Positions 50,219-57,974 of a DNA stretch of 64,000 bases are shown piece by piece. The stretch is from UBA2966 sp965242505. Lineage in GTDB: Bacteria > Pseudomonadota > Alphaproteobacteria > UBA2966. Where the stretch lies: positions 1 through 64,000 of the forward strand of contig OZ251449.1 of NCBI GenBank assembly GCA_965242505.1, read 5' to 3'. A program made the translations under genes and the position numbers. Positions within the stretch are counted from its first letter, which is position 1; each line of letters begins with the position of its first letter. The notes below the pieces were generated by a model. The model was given only the letters and a program-made list of their open reading frames with translations, was not told where the DNA came from and ran no database searches.

Positions 50219-51369
50219 GCGTCGGTCTCCGGGGCAAGGCCTGCGTCGTCGCCGTCGCCGAGTCCGATCTGGGCGAGGTCGGGCCGCACCTGTCGGCCGC
50301 CGACCTCATGGCGCAGGCGCTCGACCGCGCGCTCGCCGAGTGCGGCCTGACGAAGGCGGACGTCGACGGCCTCTTCTCGTCGTCCGCCTATTACCAGATG
50401 GCGTCGGTGGAACCGGCGGAGTACCTGGGCATTCGTCCGCGCTACACCGACAGCACGACGCTCGGCGGATCGTCCTTCGCATCGCACCTGCTCCACGCGG
50501 CGGTGGCCCTCGACCGGGGCGCCTGCGACGTCGCGGCGATCCTCTACGGCAGCACCCAGCGCTCGGATTCGGGCCGCCTGGTCTCGACCGCCAACTGGCT
50601 GCCCTACGAGCGGCCCTACGAGCCGCGCATGCCGGTCAGCATGTACGCCATGGCGGCCCAACGGCACATGCACGAATTCGGCACCACGCGCGAGCAGCTC
50701 GCCGAGGTCGCGGTCCAGGCGCGCCAGTGGGCGCGGCTGAACCCGAAGGCGTTCGCCCGCGATCCGCTGACCGTGGAGGAGGCGCTCGGCGCCCGCATGA
50801 TCTCGGAACCCTTCACGTCGCGGGACTGCTGCCTCGTCACCGACGGCGGCGGCGCCGTGATCGTGACTCGGCCCGACCGCGCCGGGGACCTGGAACGGGA
50901 ACCGGTCCATCTGCTGGGCGCGGGCGAGGCGCACTGGCACCGGCACATCTCGCAGATGCCCGAACTCACGACCACTGCGGCCACCGAGTCCGGCGCGCGG
51001 GCCTACGAAATGGCTGGCCTGCGGCCCGACGACGTCGACGTCTTCGAGCTCTACGACGCGTTCACCATCAACCCGATCGTCTTTCTCGAGGATCTGGGCG
51101 CGTGCGCGAAGGGCGAAGGCGGCCCCTTCGTATCGGGCGGCAACATCGGCCCGGGCGGCGCGCGTCCGGTCAACACCAACGGCGGCGGACTGTCCTACTG
51201 CCACCCCGGCATGTACGGCATCTTCACGATCATCGAGGCCGTGCGGCAGGTGCGCGGCGAGTGCGGCGAGCGGCAGGTCGACGGCGCCCGCGTCGCCCTG
51301 GCGCACGGCAGTGGCGGCGTGTTCTCGACCCAGGTCACGAGCATCTTCGGCGGTCCGGAAACGGTCTGA
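50215..51369 (+). CDS. Thiolase-like protein, tandem paralogue 1
   Basis: 384 residues of the thiolase-like/lipid-transfer family. In the region aligned with the active-site Cys of 31830 (MGGASCVAAI) it reads LGGSSFASHL, so the nucleophile Cys is absent. NTNGGGLSYCHPGMYG keeps the His of the second active-site motif. It may bind or cleave acyl-CoA without Claisen chemistry, as in aldolase-type partners of DUF35. It is followed 12 bp later by a close paralogue. Confidence 0.82.
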   Translation: MSVGLRGKACVVAVAESDLGEVGPHLSAADLMAQALDRALAECGLTKADVDGLFSSSAYYQMASVEPAEYLGIRPRYTDSTTLGGSSFASHLLHAAVALDRGACDVAAILYGSTQRSDSGRLVSTANWLPYERPYEPRMPVSMYAMAAQRHMHEFGTTREQLAEVAVQARQWARLNPKAFARDPLTVEEALGARMISEPFTSRDCCLVTDGGGAVIVTRPDRAGDLEREPVHLLGAGEAHWHRHISQMPELTTTAATESGARAYEMAGLRPDDVDVFELYDAFTINPIVFLEDLGACAKGEGGPFVSGGNIGPGGARPVNTNGGGLSYCHPGMYGIFTIIEAVRQVRGECGERQVDGARVALAHGSGGVFSTQVTSIFGGPETV

Positions 51370-51381
51370 CGCGGCGTACGG

Positions 51382-52536
51382 ATGGACGGGGACCTGCGGG
51401 GCGAGGCCTGTATCGTCGGCGTCGCCGAATCGGATCTGGGGGCGGTCGGCGCGGGCGTCACGGCGCTCGACCTGCAGGCCCAGGCCATGGTCCGGGCCCT
51501 CGACGAGGCCGGTCTCGGGAAAGCGGACGTGGACGGCCTCTTCTCGGCCTCCGTCTACTATCAGATGGCCTCGGTCGAGGCGGCGGAGTATCTCGGCATC
51601 CGGCCGCGTTACACGGATTCGACGACCGTCGGCGGCTGCTCGTTCATCGTCCATCTGCATCATGCCGCCGCGGCGCTGCGGGCGGGCGCCTGCGACGTGG
51701 CGCTGATCCTGTACGGCTCGACCCAGCGGTCCGGCGGCGGCGGTTTCACGACCAACGCCAATCCGTCCCCTTACGAACTTCCCTACGGGCCGCGGATGCC
51801 GATCAGCATGTACGCCATGTCGGCGGCGCGGCACATGCGCCAGTACGGCACCACGCGGGAGCAGCTCGCCGAGGTGGCCGTGCAGACGCGCGCCTGGGCG
51901 CGCATGAACCCCAAGGCGTTCATGCGCGATCCTCTGACCGTGGAGGAGGTCGCCGCCGCGCGCATGATCTCCGAGCCGTTCACACTGCTCGATTGCTGCG
52001 TCGTCACCGACGGGGGCGGCGCCGTCGTCGTGACCCGGCCCGACCGGGCCCGGGACCTGCGGCAGGCGCCGGTTCATCTGCTCGGCGCCGGCGAAGCGCA
52101 CTGGCACCGCCACATCCACCAGATGCCCGACCTGACGGTCAGCGCCGGAGTCGAGTCGGGGAGGCGGGCCTTCGGGATGGCGGGGCTGACGCCCGGGGAC
52201 GTCGACGTGTGCGAGCTCTACGACGCCTTCACCATCTTCCCCATCATGCATCTCGAGGACCTCGGGTTCTGCAAGAAAGGGGAAGGCGGTCCGTTCGCGT
52301 CGGGAGGACGCATCGGCCCCGGCGGGGATTGTCCCGTCAACACCAACGGCGGCGGCATGAGCTACTGCCACCCGGGCATGTACGGCATCTTCACGATCAT
52401 CGAGGCGACGCGACAGCTCCGGGGCCAGTGCGGGGACCGCCAGATCGAGGGCGCGGAGGTCGCCGTCGCGCACGGCGTCGGCGGGGTGTGGTCGGCGGCC
52501 GCGACCGCAATTCTGGGAACGGCGGCGACGGTTTAG
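51382..52536 (+). CDS. Thiolase-like protein, tandem paralogue 2
   Basis: 384 residues, the same length as the preceding gene and similar along its whole length (YLGIRPRYTDSTT, YGSTQRS, TNGGG-SYCHPGMYGIFTIIEA shared). The active-site stretch is VGGCSFIVHL, with a Cys two positions earlier than in 31830. This is probably a tandem duplication giving a heteromeric complex with the DUF35 protein. The stop TAG opens the next palindromic element. Confidence 0.82.
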   Translation: MDGDLRGEACIVGVAESDLGAVGAGVTALDLQAQAMVRALDEAGLGKADVDGLFSASVYYQMASVEAAEYLGIRPRYTDSTTVGGCSFIVHLHHAAAALRAGACDVALILYGSTQRSGGGGFTTNANPSPYELPYGPRMPISMYAMSAARHMRQYGTTREQLAEVAVQTRAWARMNPKAFMRDPLTVEEVAAARMISEPFTLLDCCVVTDGGGAVVVTRPDRARDLRQAPVHLLGAGEAHWHRHIHQMPDLTVSAGVESGRRAFGMAGLTPGDVDVCELYDAFTIFPIMHLEDLGFCKKGEGGPFASGGRIGPGGDCPVNTNGGGMSYCHPGMYGIFTIIEATRQLRGQCGDRQIEGAEVAVAHGVGGVWSAAATAILGTAATV

Positions 52537-52722
52537 CCCGCGTTTCTCCTACCGGTGGAGGAGCGTCGACGGCTCCCGCCCGTCCCTCTCGTTCTCCCTC
52601 CCCCTGGCAGGGGGAGGGTCGGGGTGGGGGTCGCGCCAGGGGGGAGCGCGAACGGCCCCTGCGGCGCCCCCCGTCGCCGGATGAAACTTACGGACAAGCA
52701 GTGTGAGAAATGCGGGTTGGCC
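52534..52722. repeat. MITE-like palindromic element, copy 11 (reverse module order, both ends)
   Basis: The left end is TAGCCCGCGTTTCTCCTACCGG and the right end is GTGAGAAATGCGGGTT, its inverted counterpart. The internal core is CCTCCCCCTGGCAGGGGGAGGG with GGTCGGGGTGGGGGTCGCG. About 190 bp long. Confidence 0.87.
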
Positions 52723-52753
52723 CGCGTTTTCGCATCGCGAACGAAAACGCGGA

Positions 52754-53275
52754 TCAGGTAGCCGCGGCCCGCGCGTCCGATGGCAAATGGCGGTCCACGA
52801 CGGTTGCCACTACCGCCCGAGCGCTTCTCTGCGACTCGCGATCCCGTGGAACGTCGTTCTGGTCCAGGGCGAAAAGCACGGTTCTTCGAACCATCGGCCC
52901 CAGACACACGTTGTTGTAGGTGATCGCTTGCGCGAAGGAGACGCAGGCCTCCAGAACTTGCCTTTGCTGTCCGTCCGGCAGCGCGGCGACTTCCTCCCAC
53001 CGCGCCGGCCGTTGGACCGCGCGCGCCATTTCGCCCGTGACGGCGAACCAGACGAGACGCCACAGTACGGTGCGGCTCGGTATCAGTTCCGCCATACCAT
53101 GAACAAGGCGCAAGAGCCCGTCCGGCGTGCGATCGTCGCTTGCCAGCGCCTCCGCCGCCTCGAAGAAGCGTCGACGGTGCGCCTCCGCCAGCTCGATCTG
53201 GGCCAAGCGTCGCCTGGCCAGAAAACCGACGCACAGGATCGTCAAGGCGACGGCGATCAACAGCCAGTTAATCAT
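52754..53275 (-). CDS. Small membrane-anchored hypothetical protein
   Basis: 173 residues: an N-terminal transmembrane helix INWLLIAVALTILCVGFLA, then a basic, helical cytoplasmic domain (LAQIELAEAHRRRFFEAAEAL) with no recognised family. It overlaps the preceding small membrane gene by 8 bp, so the two form a unit. Base composition is a little less GC-rich than that of the metabolic genes. Confidence 0.6.
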   Translation of the reverse strand: MINWLLIAVALTILCVGFLARRRLAQIELAEAHRRRFFEAAEALASDDRTPDGLLRLVHGMAELIPSRTVLWRLVWFAVTGEMARAVQRPARWEEVAALPDGQQRQVLEACVSFAQAITYNNVCLGPMVRRTVLFALDQNDVPRDRESQRSARAVVATVVDRHLPSDARAAAT

Positions 53276-53537
53276 GGCGTCCGCCTCCTCGATCCTTGTC
53301 GCGTCCGCCCGCCTCTCGGCGCTTCCTTCCGAGGGTTCGTCGAGCTGACGAATTCAGGCGAGCCATCCGAGCGTCATGTTCCTTGTTGATCTTGTGAACG
53401 TCAACGATAGCTCGAATGATATCGGGTCCCAGACGAACCGCAGCCCAGACGACCATGCCCAAGCTTACCAGGAACACCAGCGAAGATTCGCCGAGATAGG
53501 CCGTGATTCCCTCTATAGCCTCGAAAAACTTGACCAT
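53268..53537 (-). CDS. Small membrane protein, partner of the gene at 52754
   Basis: 89 residues with one hydrophobic segment SLVFLVSLGMVVWAAVRLG and a highly basic tail (RRTLGRKRREAGGRDKDRGG). No family recognised. The architecture (one helix plus Lys/Arg tail) is common in phage-related or membrane-associated accessory proteins. It starts 51 bp downstream of the Rieske gene stop. Confidence 0.5.
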   Translation of the reverse strand: MVKFFEAIEGITAYLGESSLVFLVSLGMVVWAAVRLGPDIIRAIVDVHKINKEHDARMARLNSSARRTLGRKRREAGGRDKDRGGGRHD

Positions 53538-53588
53538 GCCTTACCGGCGGGCGGGACCGGCGGAGAAGGTCTCTCTTCGGGAGGAGGG

Positions 53589-55028
53589 CTATTCCGCCGC
53601 CATCGCCCCGGCGAAGGACCTTTCGTAATCCCGCATCGCGTCGCGGATGAAGGCGTCGCGTTCGTCGCCTTCGTACCTGTCGCCCTCGGCGATGATCTCC
53701 ACCATCTTCCGGCACACCTCGCGGACGAGTTCCTCGTCGTCGCGGTCGTCCCGCATGGGGATCGCCAGCACCGTGTTGTTGGTGTAGGAGTAGTCGTGCT
53801 CACCCGCGTTGGCCTTGGCGTGCATCGCGTCGGGCTGCGCGCGTGGGTTGTCGCCGTTGAGGGCGCGGCGCAGGTTGCGGCGGTTCATGTAGACGCCGAT
53901 GTCGCCCCGCATCGGGTTCTCGAGCGCATGCACGGCGATGGGCCGCTGGCTGACGATGGCTTCCCAGTCGCCGGGCGTGCGTTGCGCCGTCTCGTAGGGG
54001 CGCCCGCCGGTCTGGCCTTCGAGGAAGTCGATGTCGTCGTACCCGCACCGCTCCTTGCGTCCGGCGTCGAACGGGTCGATCGCCGCGCCGAACATGCGCC
54101 AGCCGATGATGATGTGATTCTCGTTGTCGACGGGCACGTACCAGCGCGCCATATGCACGCGATGGAAGTACCGGGTGTCGCGGCCGTCCTCGAACAGGTT
54201 GGCGTGGATGGTGAGGTTCGGGACCACCACGTCGTTCATCCGCACCCAGATCTTGTCCGTCCCGACGCGGCGGCCGGCGACGAAGACCATCGCCGTATCG
54301 TCGCGCACGGACGCGTATTCCATCACCGGCGTCTGGGTGAAGACCGGATTGAGCGCCGTGGCGGGATAGTCGTCGTCATCGCCGACCACCCGCATGCTCG
54401 CGTTGTGGAGCTGCGAGGTGTGGATCTGGTCGGGGATGTTGTCGAACGCCTGGAGATAGTTGCACGGATAGACGTTGGTGAACGGAACGAGCTCGAGATC
54501 GTCGTAGGCGTCGAAGAAATCCCATTCGGGGAACTTCGGCATTTCTTCGTAGGGGCCCATGTAGGCGAAGACGAGACCGTGACGCTCGAAGGCCGGATAC
54601 GCGCCCTGGCTGACCTTCTCGGCCAGGCGCGCGCCGCCGTCCGGCTCGCCCGGCGCCGACATCAGCCTGCCGTCGACGTCGAACTGGAAGCCGTGGTAGC
54701 AGCAGCGGATGCCGGTCTCCTGAATGATGCCGTATTCGAGCGAGGCGCCGCGGTGGGCGCAGTGGCGGTGCAGGACGCCGACCCGTCCCGACTTGTCGCG
54801 GAACGCCACCAGCTCCTCGCCCATGATCCTGATCGCCTTGGGCACGTCGGAGAGCTCTTCGGACATGCACACCGGTTGCCAGAAGCGGCGCAGGAACTCC
54901 CCCATCGGGGTGTCGGGGTCGGTGTGCGTCAGCTCGGGGTCCTCCGGCGGAACGCGGCGTTTCTCGTAGCCGCTGAAGGCCCTGTTGTTGTCGTGGCTGA
55001 ATCTGAGATGCGTGTCCTGGTCTTTCAT
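53589..55028 (-). CDS. Rieske oxygenase, phthalate 4,5-dioxygenase-like (paralogue of 7442-8899)
   Basis: 479 residues. The Rieske ligands lie in HRHCAHRGASLEYG and RCCYHGFQFD, and the iron site in NIPDQIHTSQLHN. It aligns end to end with the protein at 7442, including the ESTHTD-like start (ELTHTDPDTPMGE) and C-terminal VGVYMNR-type block. The substrate is unknown. A promoter-like site lies upstream at 55113-55140. Confidence 0.9.
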   Translation of the reverse strand: MKDQDTHLRFSHDNNRAFSGYEKRRVPPEDPELTHTDPDTPMGEFLRRFWQPVCMSEELSDVPKAIRIMGEELVAFRDKSGRVGVLHRHCAHRGASLEYGIIQETGIRCCYHGFQFDVDGRLMSAPGEPDGGARLAEKVSQGAYPAFERHGLVFAYMGPYEEMPKFPEWDFFDAYDDLELVPFTNVYPCNYLQAFDNIPDQIHTSQLHNASMRVVGDDDDYPATALNPVFTQTPVMEYASVRDDTAMVFVAGRRVGTDKIWVRMNDVVVPNLTIHANLFEDGRDTRYFHRVHMARWYVPVDNENHIIIGWRMFGAAIDPFDAGRKERCGYDDIDFLEGQTGGRPYETAQRTPGDWEAIVSQRPIAVHALENPMRGDIGVYMNRRNLRRALNGDNPRAQPDAMHAKANAGEHDYSYTNNTVLAIPMRDDRDDEELVREVCRKMVEIIAEGDRYEGDERDAFIRDAMRDYERSFAGAMAAE

Positions 55029-55112
55029 GCCCGTCCGTCTCGCCTCCGATGTCTCGCGCCCGTCGCCGCCCGCGCGGACGCCGTTATGTCAACAATGCTG
55101 TCACTGTTTCGG

Positions 55113-55140
55113 AGTATACCGCAACCTGAACCGGGGGCAA
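55113..55140 (-). promoter_or_regulatory. Possible promoter for the Rieske gene
   Basis: On the minus strand TTGCCC and TATACT are 16 bp apart, followed at once by two TGACA repeats (TGACAGCATTGTTGACA) that could be a regulator site. It lies about 85 bp before ATG 55028. Pattern-based only. Confidence 0.3.
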
Positions 55141-55183
55141 ACCGAGTCGGCCGCCGGCGCCGGCCGGGGTGCGGCGGGCGGGA

Positions 55184-55687
55184 TCAGCCCGCGGGGTCGA
55201 TCCACATCAGCGGTTGGCCGGCCTCCACCCGCGCCTCGTTCTCCGCGCAGATCTCGACGACGGTTCCCGCGACGCCCGCGGGGATGGAGTTGAAGAGCTT
55301 CATCACGTCGACGATGCAGACCGTGTCGTCGGCGCTCACCCTGCCGCCCACTTCGACGAACGGCGGCGCGTCAGGCGCGGGAGCGCGATAGAACGCGCCC
55401 GTCATCGGACACTCGACGCCGACCAGACCCTCCCGCGGAGGAGCGGCGGCGGGCGGCGCCTCCGCGGGAGCGGAGGCCGGCGCCGGTTCCTCGACGGTCG
55501 CGGGCTCGGCGGTTCCGGCGAACCCGGCGGTCGAGGCCGTCTCGGGCGTCGCCGCCTCGCCCTCGCCGCCCGCCATCGCGTCCACCTCGAGACGCGCGCC
55601 GTCCTGCTCGTAGCGAAAGCGCCGGTATCCGAACCTGTCCAGCGTTCGCAGTATCTCGATCACGTCCCTGGCCGACAACGCCATCAC
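55184..55687 (-). CDS. accB: Biotin carboxyl carrier protein (AccB-like)
   Basis: 167 residues. The N-terminal segment ARDVIEILRTLDRFGYRRFR is followed by an Ala/Pro/Glu hinge (about 40-85) and a C-terminal biotinyl domain. The biotinylated Lys is in CIVDVMKLFNSI. The carrier would shuttle CO2 as carboxybiotin between a biotin carboxylase (not in the window) and the carboxyltransferase encoded upstream. The start is GTG 55687 or ATG 55684, both overlapping the mini-protein stop. Confidence 0.87.
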   Translation of the reverse strand: MMALSARDVIEILRTLDRFGYRRFRYEQDGARLEVDAMAGGEGEAATPETASTAGFAGTAEPATVEEPAPASAPAEAPPAAAPPREGLVGVECPMTGAFYRAPAPDAPPFVEVGGRVSADDTVCIVDVMKLFNSIPAGVAGTVVEICAENEARVEAGQPLMWIDPAG

Positions 55688-55860
55688 GGACCCTCCGCCG
55701 TCCGCTCCGGGAGCGCGCCGGCCGCCGGTCCCCGGGGCGTCTTTTCGACGCGGACCTCCATGCCGTCCTGCGCCAGCGTCAGCCTGCCGCCCTGCGGCCC
55801 GTCGACGAGCGCGAGGATCAACGCCACGTCGCGATAGGTGAGAGGCGCGTCGTCGACCAC
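55684..55860 (-). CDS. BCCP-N-terminal-like mini-protein
   Basis: 58 residues from GTG 55860: LTYRDVALILALVDG then LTLAQDGMEVRVEKTPRG. It resembles the N-terminus of the BCCP that follows and the 62-residue protein at 46428. It overlaps the BCCP gene and follows the acyl-CoA ligase by 5 bp. Without a biotin domain it is probably a structural adaptor. No database family recalled. Confidence 0.55.
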   Translation of the reverse strand: MVDDAPLTYRDVALILALVDGPQGGRLTLAQDGMEVRVEKTPRGPAAGALPERTAEGP

Positions 55861-55865
55861 GGGAG

Positions 55866-57974
55866 CTACGGCTCCACGGTGAACTTGTAATCGACCGCCA
55901 CGCAGCCCTCGCCGTCGCCGAGGACGACGACGGGGTTGAGGTCGAGCTCGACGATCTCCGGGCGATCGGCCGCCAGCCACGAGACCCGGGCGATCGTTTT
56001 CGCCAGCGCCGCCGCGTCCAGGGGGCCGCCGCCCCGGAAGCCCCGGAACATGGGGCCGAGGACGGATCCTTCGAGGACGCGCCGCGCCGCGGCCTCGCTT
56101 ACCGGCGTCGGCAGCATGTTCACGTCGGCGACGAGCTCCACCAGCGCGCCGCCGGGGCCGAAGACGATCATCGGGCCGAAGACCGGATCGCGCTTCGCGC
56201 CGATCAGGACCTCAAGCCCGCCGCTCACCATTTCCTGCACGAGAACGCCTTCGACGCGGGCGTCCGGATGGCGCCGCCGGGCGTTGACGTTGACCGTGTC
56301 GCAGGCCGCGGCGAGGGCGTCCTTGCCGCGCACGTCGGTGACGACGCCGCCGATCTCCGTGCGGTGGGCGATGTCGGGGGAGGCGATCTTCACGGCGACG
56401 GGCGAGTCGAGCCCGGCGCGGAACGCTTCCGCTTCCTCGATGGTCGCGGCAATGATCTCGCGGGGCAGACGAACGCCATAGGCCTCGAGCGCCGCCTTTT
56501 GGGTCGCCACGCCGTCGAGCGGCGCCTCGCCGGCGGCGCCGGGCTCGACGTCGCGGGCGGGTTCGGGGTCGGCGAGCAGGACGCGGCGCCGCTCGTCGTA
56601 GAGGAGGCGCGCGGCGACGTTTCTCGCGGCTCGCGCCGGATCGCCGAACACCGGGAACGGCGCCTTGCGGATCGCCTCCATGGCGTTCTCGTGGGGCGCC
56701 ACCCACGACACCGCGAACGGCTTGTCCACGTCGGCGCGCAGCCTGGTCAGTTCGTCGACCAGCTCGAGTCCGTTGCGCCAGATGAGCTTCACCGACAGCA
56801 CGGCGGCGTCGTAATGGCCGCTTTCGAGGAGTATCCGCAGGCATTGCGCCAGGACGTCGGGCCGGAACACCATGGGGCCCGTCGCGTCCAGCGGGTTGTT
56901 GAACCCGGCGTAGTCCGGAAGGATTTCCGCGACCCTGGCCCGCAGCTCCTCGGGCAACGGGGCGACGTCGAGGCCGGCGTCCGCCGCGGCGTCCGCGGCG
57001 AGCACGCCGGCGCCGCCGGAATGCGAGACCAGCGCGACGCGCGTCCCCCGGGAAACCGGCGTCTTGTTGAAGACCTTCATGTAGTCGATGAACTGGTCGC
57101 CGTCTGCGGCGCGCAGGACGCCGTTGGCGTCGAACACGGCCTGGACGACCTCGTCCGAGCCGACCAGGGCCCCGGTGTGCGACCGGGCCGCGACGGCCCC
57201 GGCGTCCGACTTGCCGACCTTGAGGACGATCAGGGGCTTGCCCGCCTCCAGCGCCGCCCGCGAGACGCCGATGAAGCCCGCGCCCTCGCGGATGCTCTCG
57301 ATGTAACCGCCGACGATGCCGACCCGGTCGTCGTCGATCAGGTATCCGGCGTAGTCGGAGAACTCGAGATCGGCCTCGTTGCCCGAGCTCACGAAGTGTC
57401 CGGCGCCGATCCCCTGGCGTTCCGCCTCGGTGAGGATGGCGGCGCCGACCGCGCCGCTCTGACTCGCCAGCGCGACGTTGCCGGGCGCGACGTCCTTGCG
57501 GTCGAGGAGCTGGGTGATCGAGGGGACGGCGCCGTTCCACAGGTTGATCGAGCCGACGGAGTTGGGTCCGACGGCTCGGCCTCCCTTGTCGCGGATGAGA
57601 GCCGTCAGCCCGGCTTCCGCGCGCCTGCCGTCCTCGCCCAGCTCTCCGAAGCCCGACGTGATGACGAGGAAACATTTGACGCGGCCGGGCTCGAGCGCTT
57701 CCACCGTCCGGCGGACGACCGTCGCGGGGACGGAAAGCACGGCGAGGTCGACGGGGTCCGGAATGTCGGCGAGGGAGGGAAAGCACTTCCGTCCGTTCAC
57801 CGTCTCGTACTTCGGGTTCACCGGGTAGATCGCGCCGCCGTATTCGTGGAGGTCGAGGAATTTCAGGATGAGCCCGCCGCCCATGCGGGTGGCGTCCTCG
57901 GACGCGCCGACGACGGCGATCGACTCCGGCTCGAAGAGCGCGGCCAGGGCCGGGGACCGGGCGGCGGGCCTCAT
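55866..57974 (-). CDS. NDP-forming acyl-CoA synthetase (acetate-CoA ligase ADP-forming type), fused alpha-beta
   Basis: 702 residues. The CoA-binding domain begins IAVVGASEDATRMGGG; VALASQSGAVGAAIL and VALVSHSGGAGVLAADA follow in the flavodoxin-like domains. The phosphohistidine is in VAARSHTGALVGSDE. The C-terminal ATP-grasp domain has SPVAVKIASPDIAHRTEIGG and VEGVLVQEMVSGG. It activates or releases an acyl-CoA with ADP/ATP. Its ATG overlaps the carboxyltransferase stop, so acid activation and biotin-dependent carboxyl transfer should be linked. Confidence 0.87.
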   Translation of the reverse strand: MRPAARSPALAALFEPESIAVVGASEDATRMGGGLILKFLDLHEYGGAIYPVNPKYETVNGRKCFPSLADIPDPVDLAVLSVPATVVRRTVEALEPGRVKCFLVITSGFGELGEDGRRAEAGLTALIRDKGGRAVGPNSVGSINLWNGAVPSITQLLDRKDVAPGNVALASQSGAVGAAILTEAERQGIGAGHFVSSGNEADLEFSDYAGYLIDDDRVGIVGGYIESIREGAGFIGVSRAALEAGKPLIVLKVGKSDAGAVAARSHTGALVGSDEVVQAVFDANGVLRAADGDQFIDYMKVFNKTPVSRGTRVALVSHSGGAGVLAADAAADAGLDVAPLPEELRARVAEILPDYAGFNNPLDATGPMVFRPDVLAQCLRILLESGHYDAAVLSVKLIWRNGLELVDELTRLRADVDKPFAVSWVAPHENAMEAIRKAPFPVFGDPARAARNVAARLLYDERRRVLLADPEPARDVEPGAAGEAPLDGVATQKAALEAYGVRLPREIIAATIEEAEAFRAGLDSPVAVKIASPDIAHRTEIGGVVTDVRGKDALAAACDTVNVNARRRHPDARVEGVLVQEMVSGGLEVLIGAKRDPVFGPMIVFGPGGALVELVADVNMLPTPVSEAAARRVLEGSVLGPMFRGFRGGGPLDAAALAKTIARVSWLAADRPEIVELDLNPVVVLGDGEGCVAVDYKFTVEP

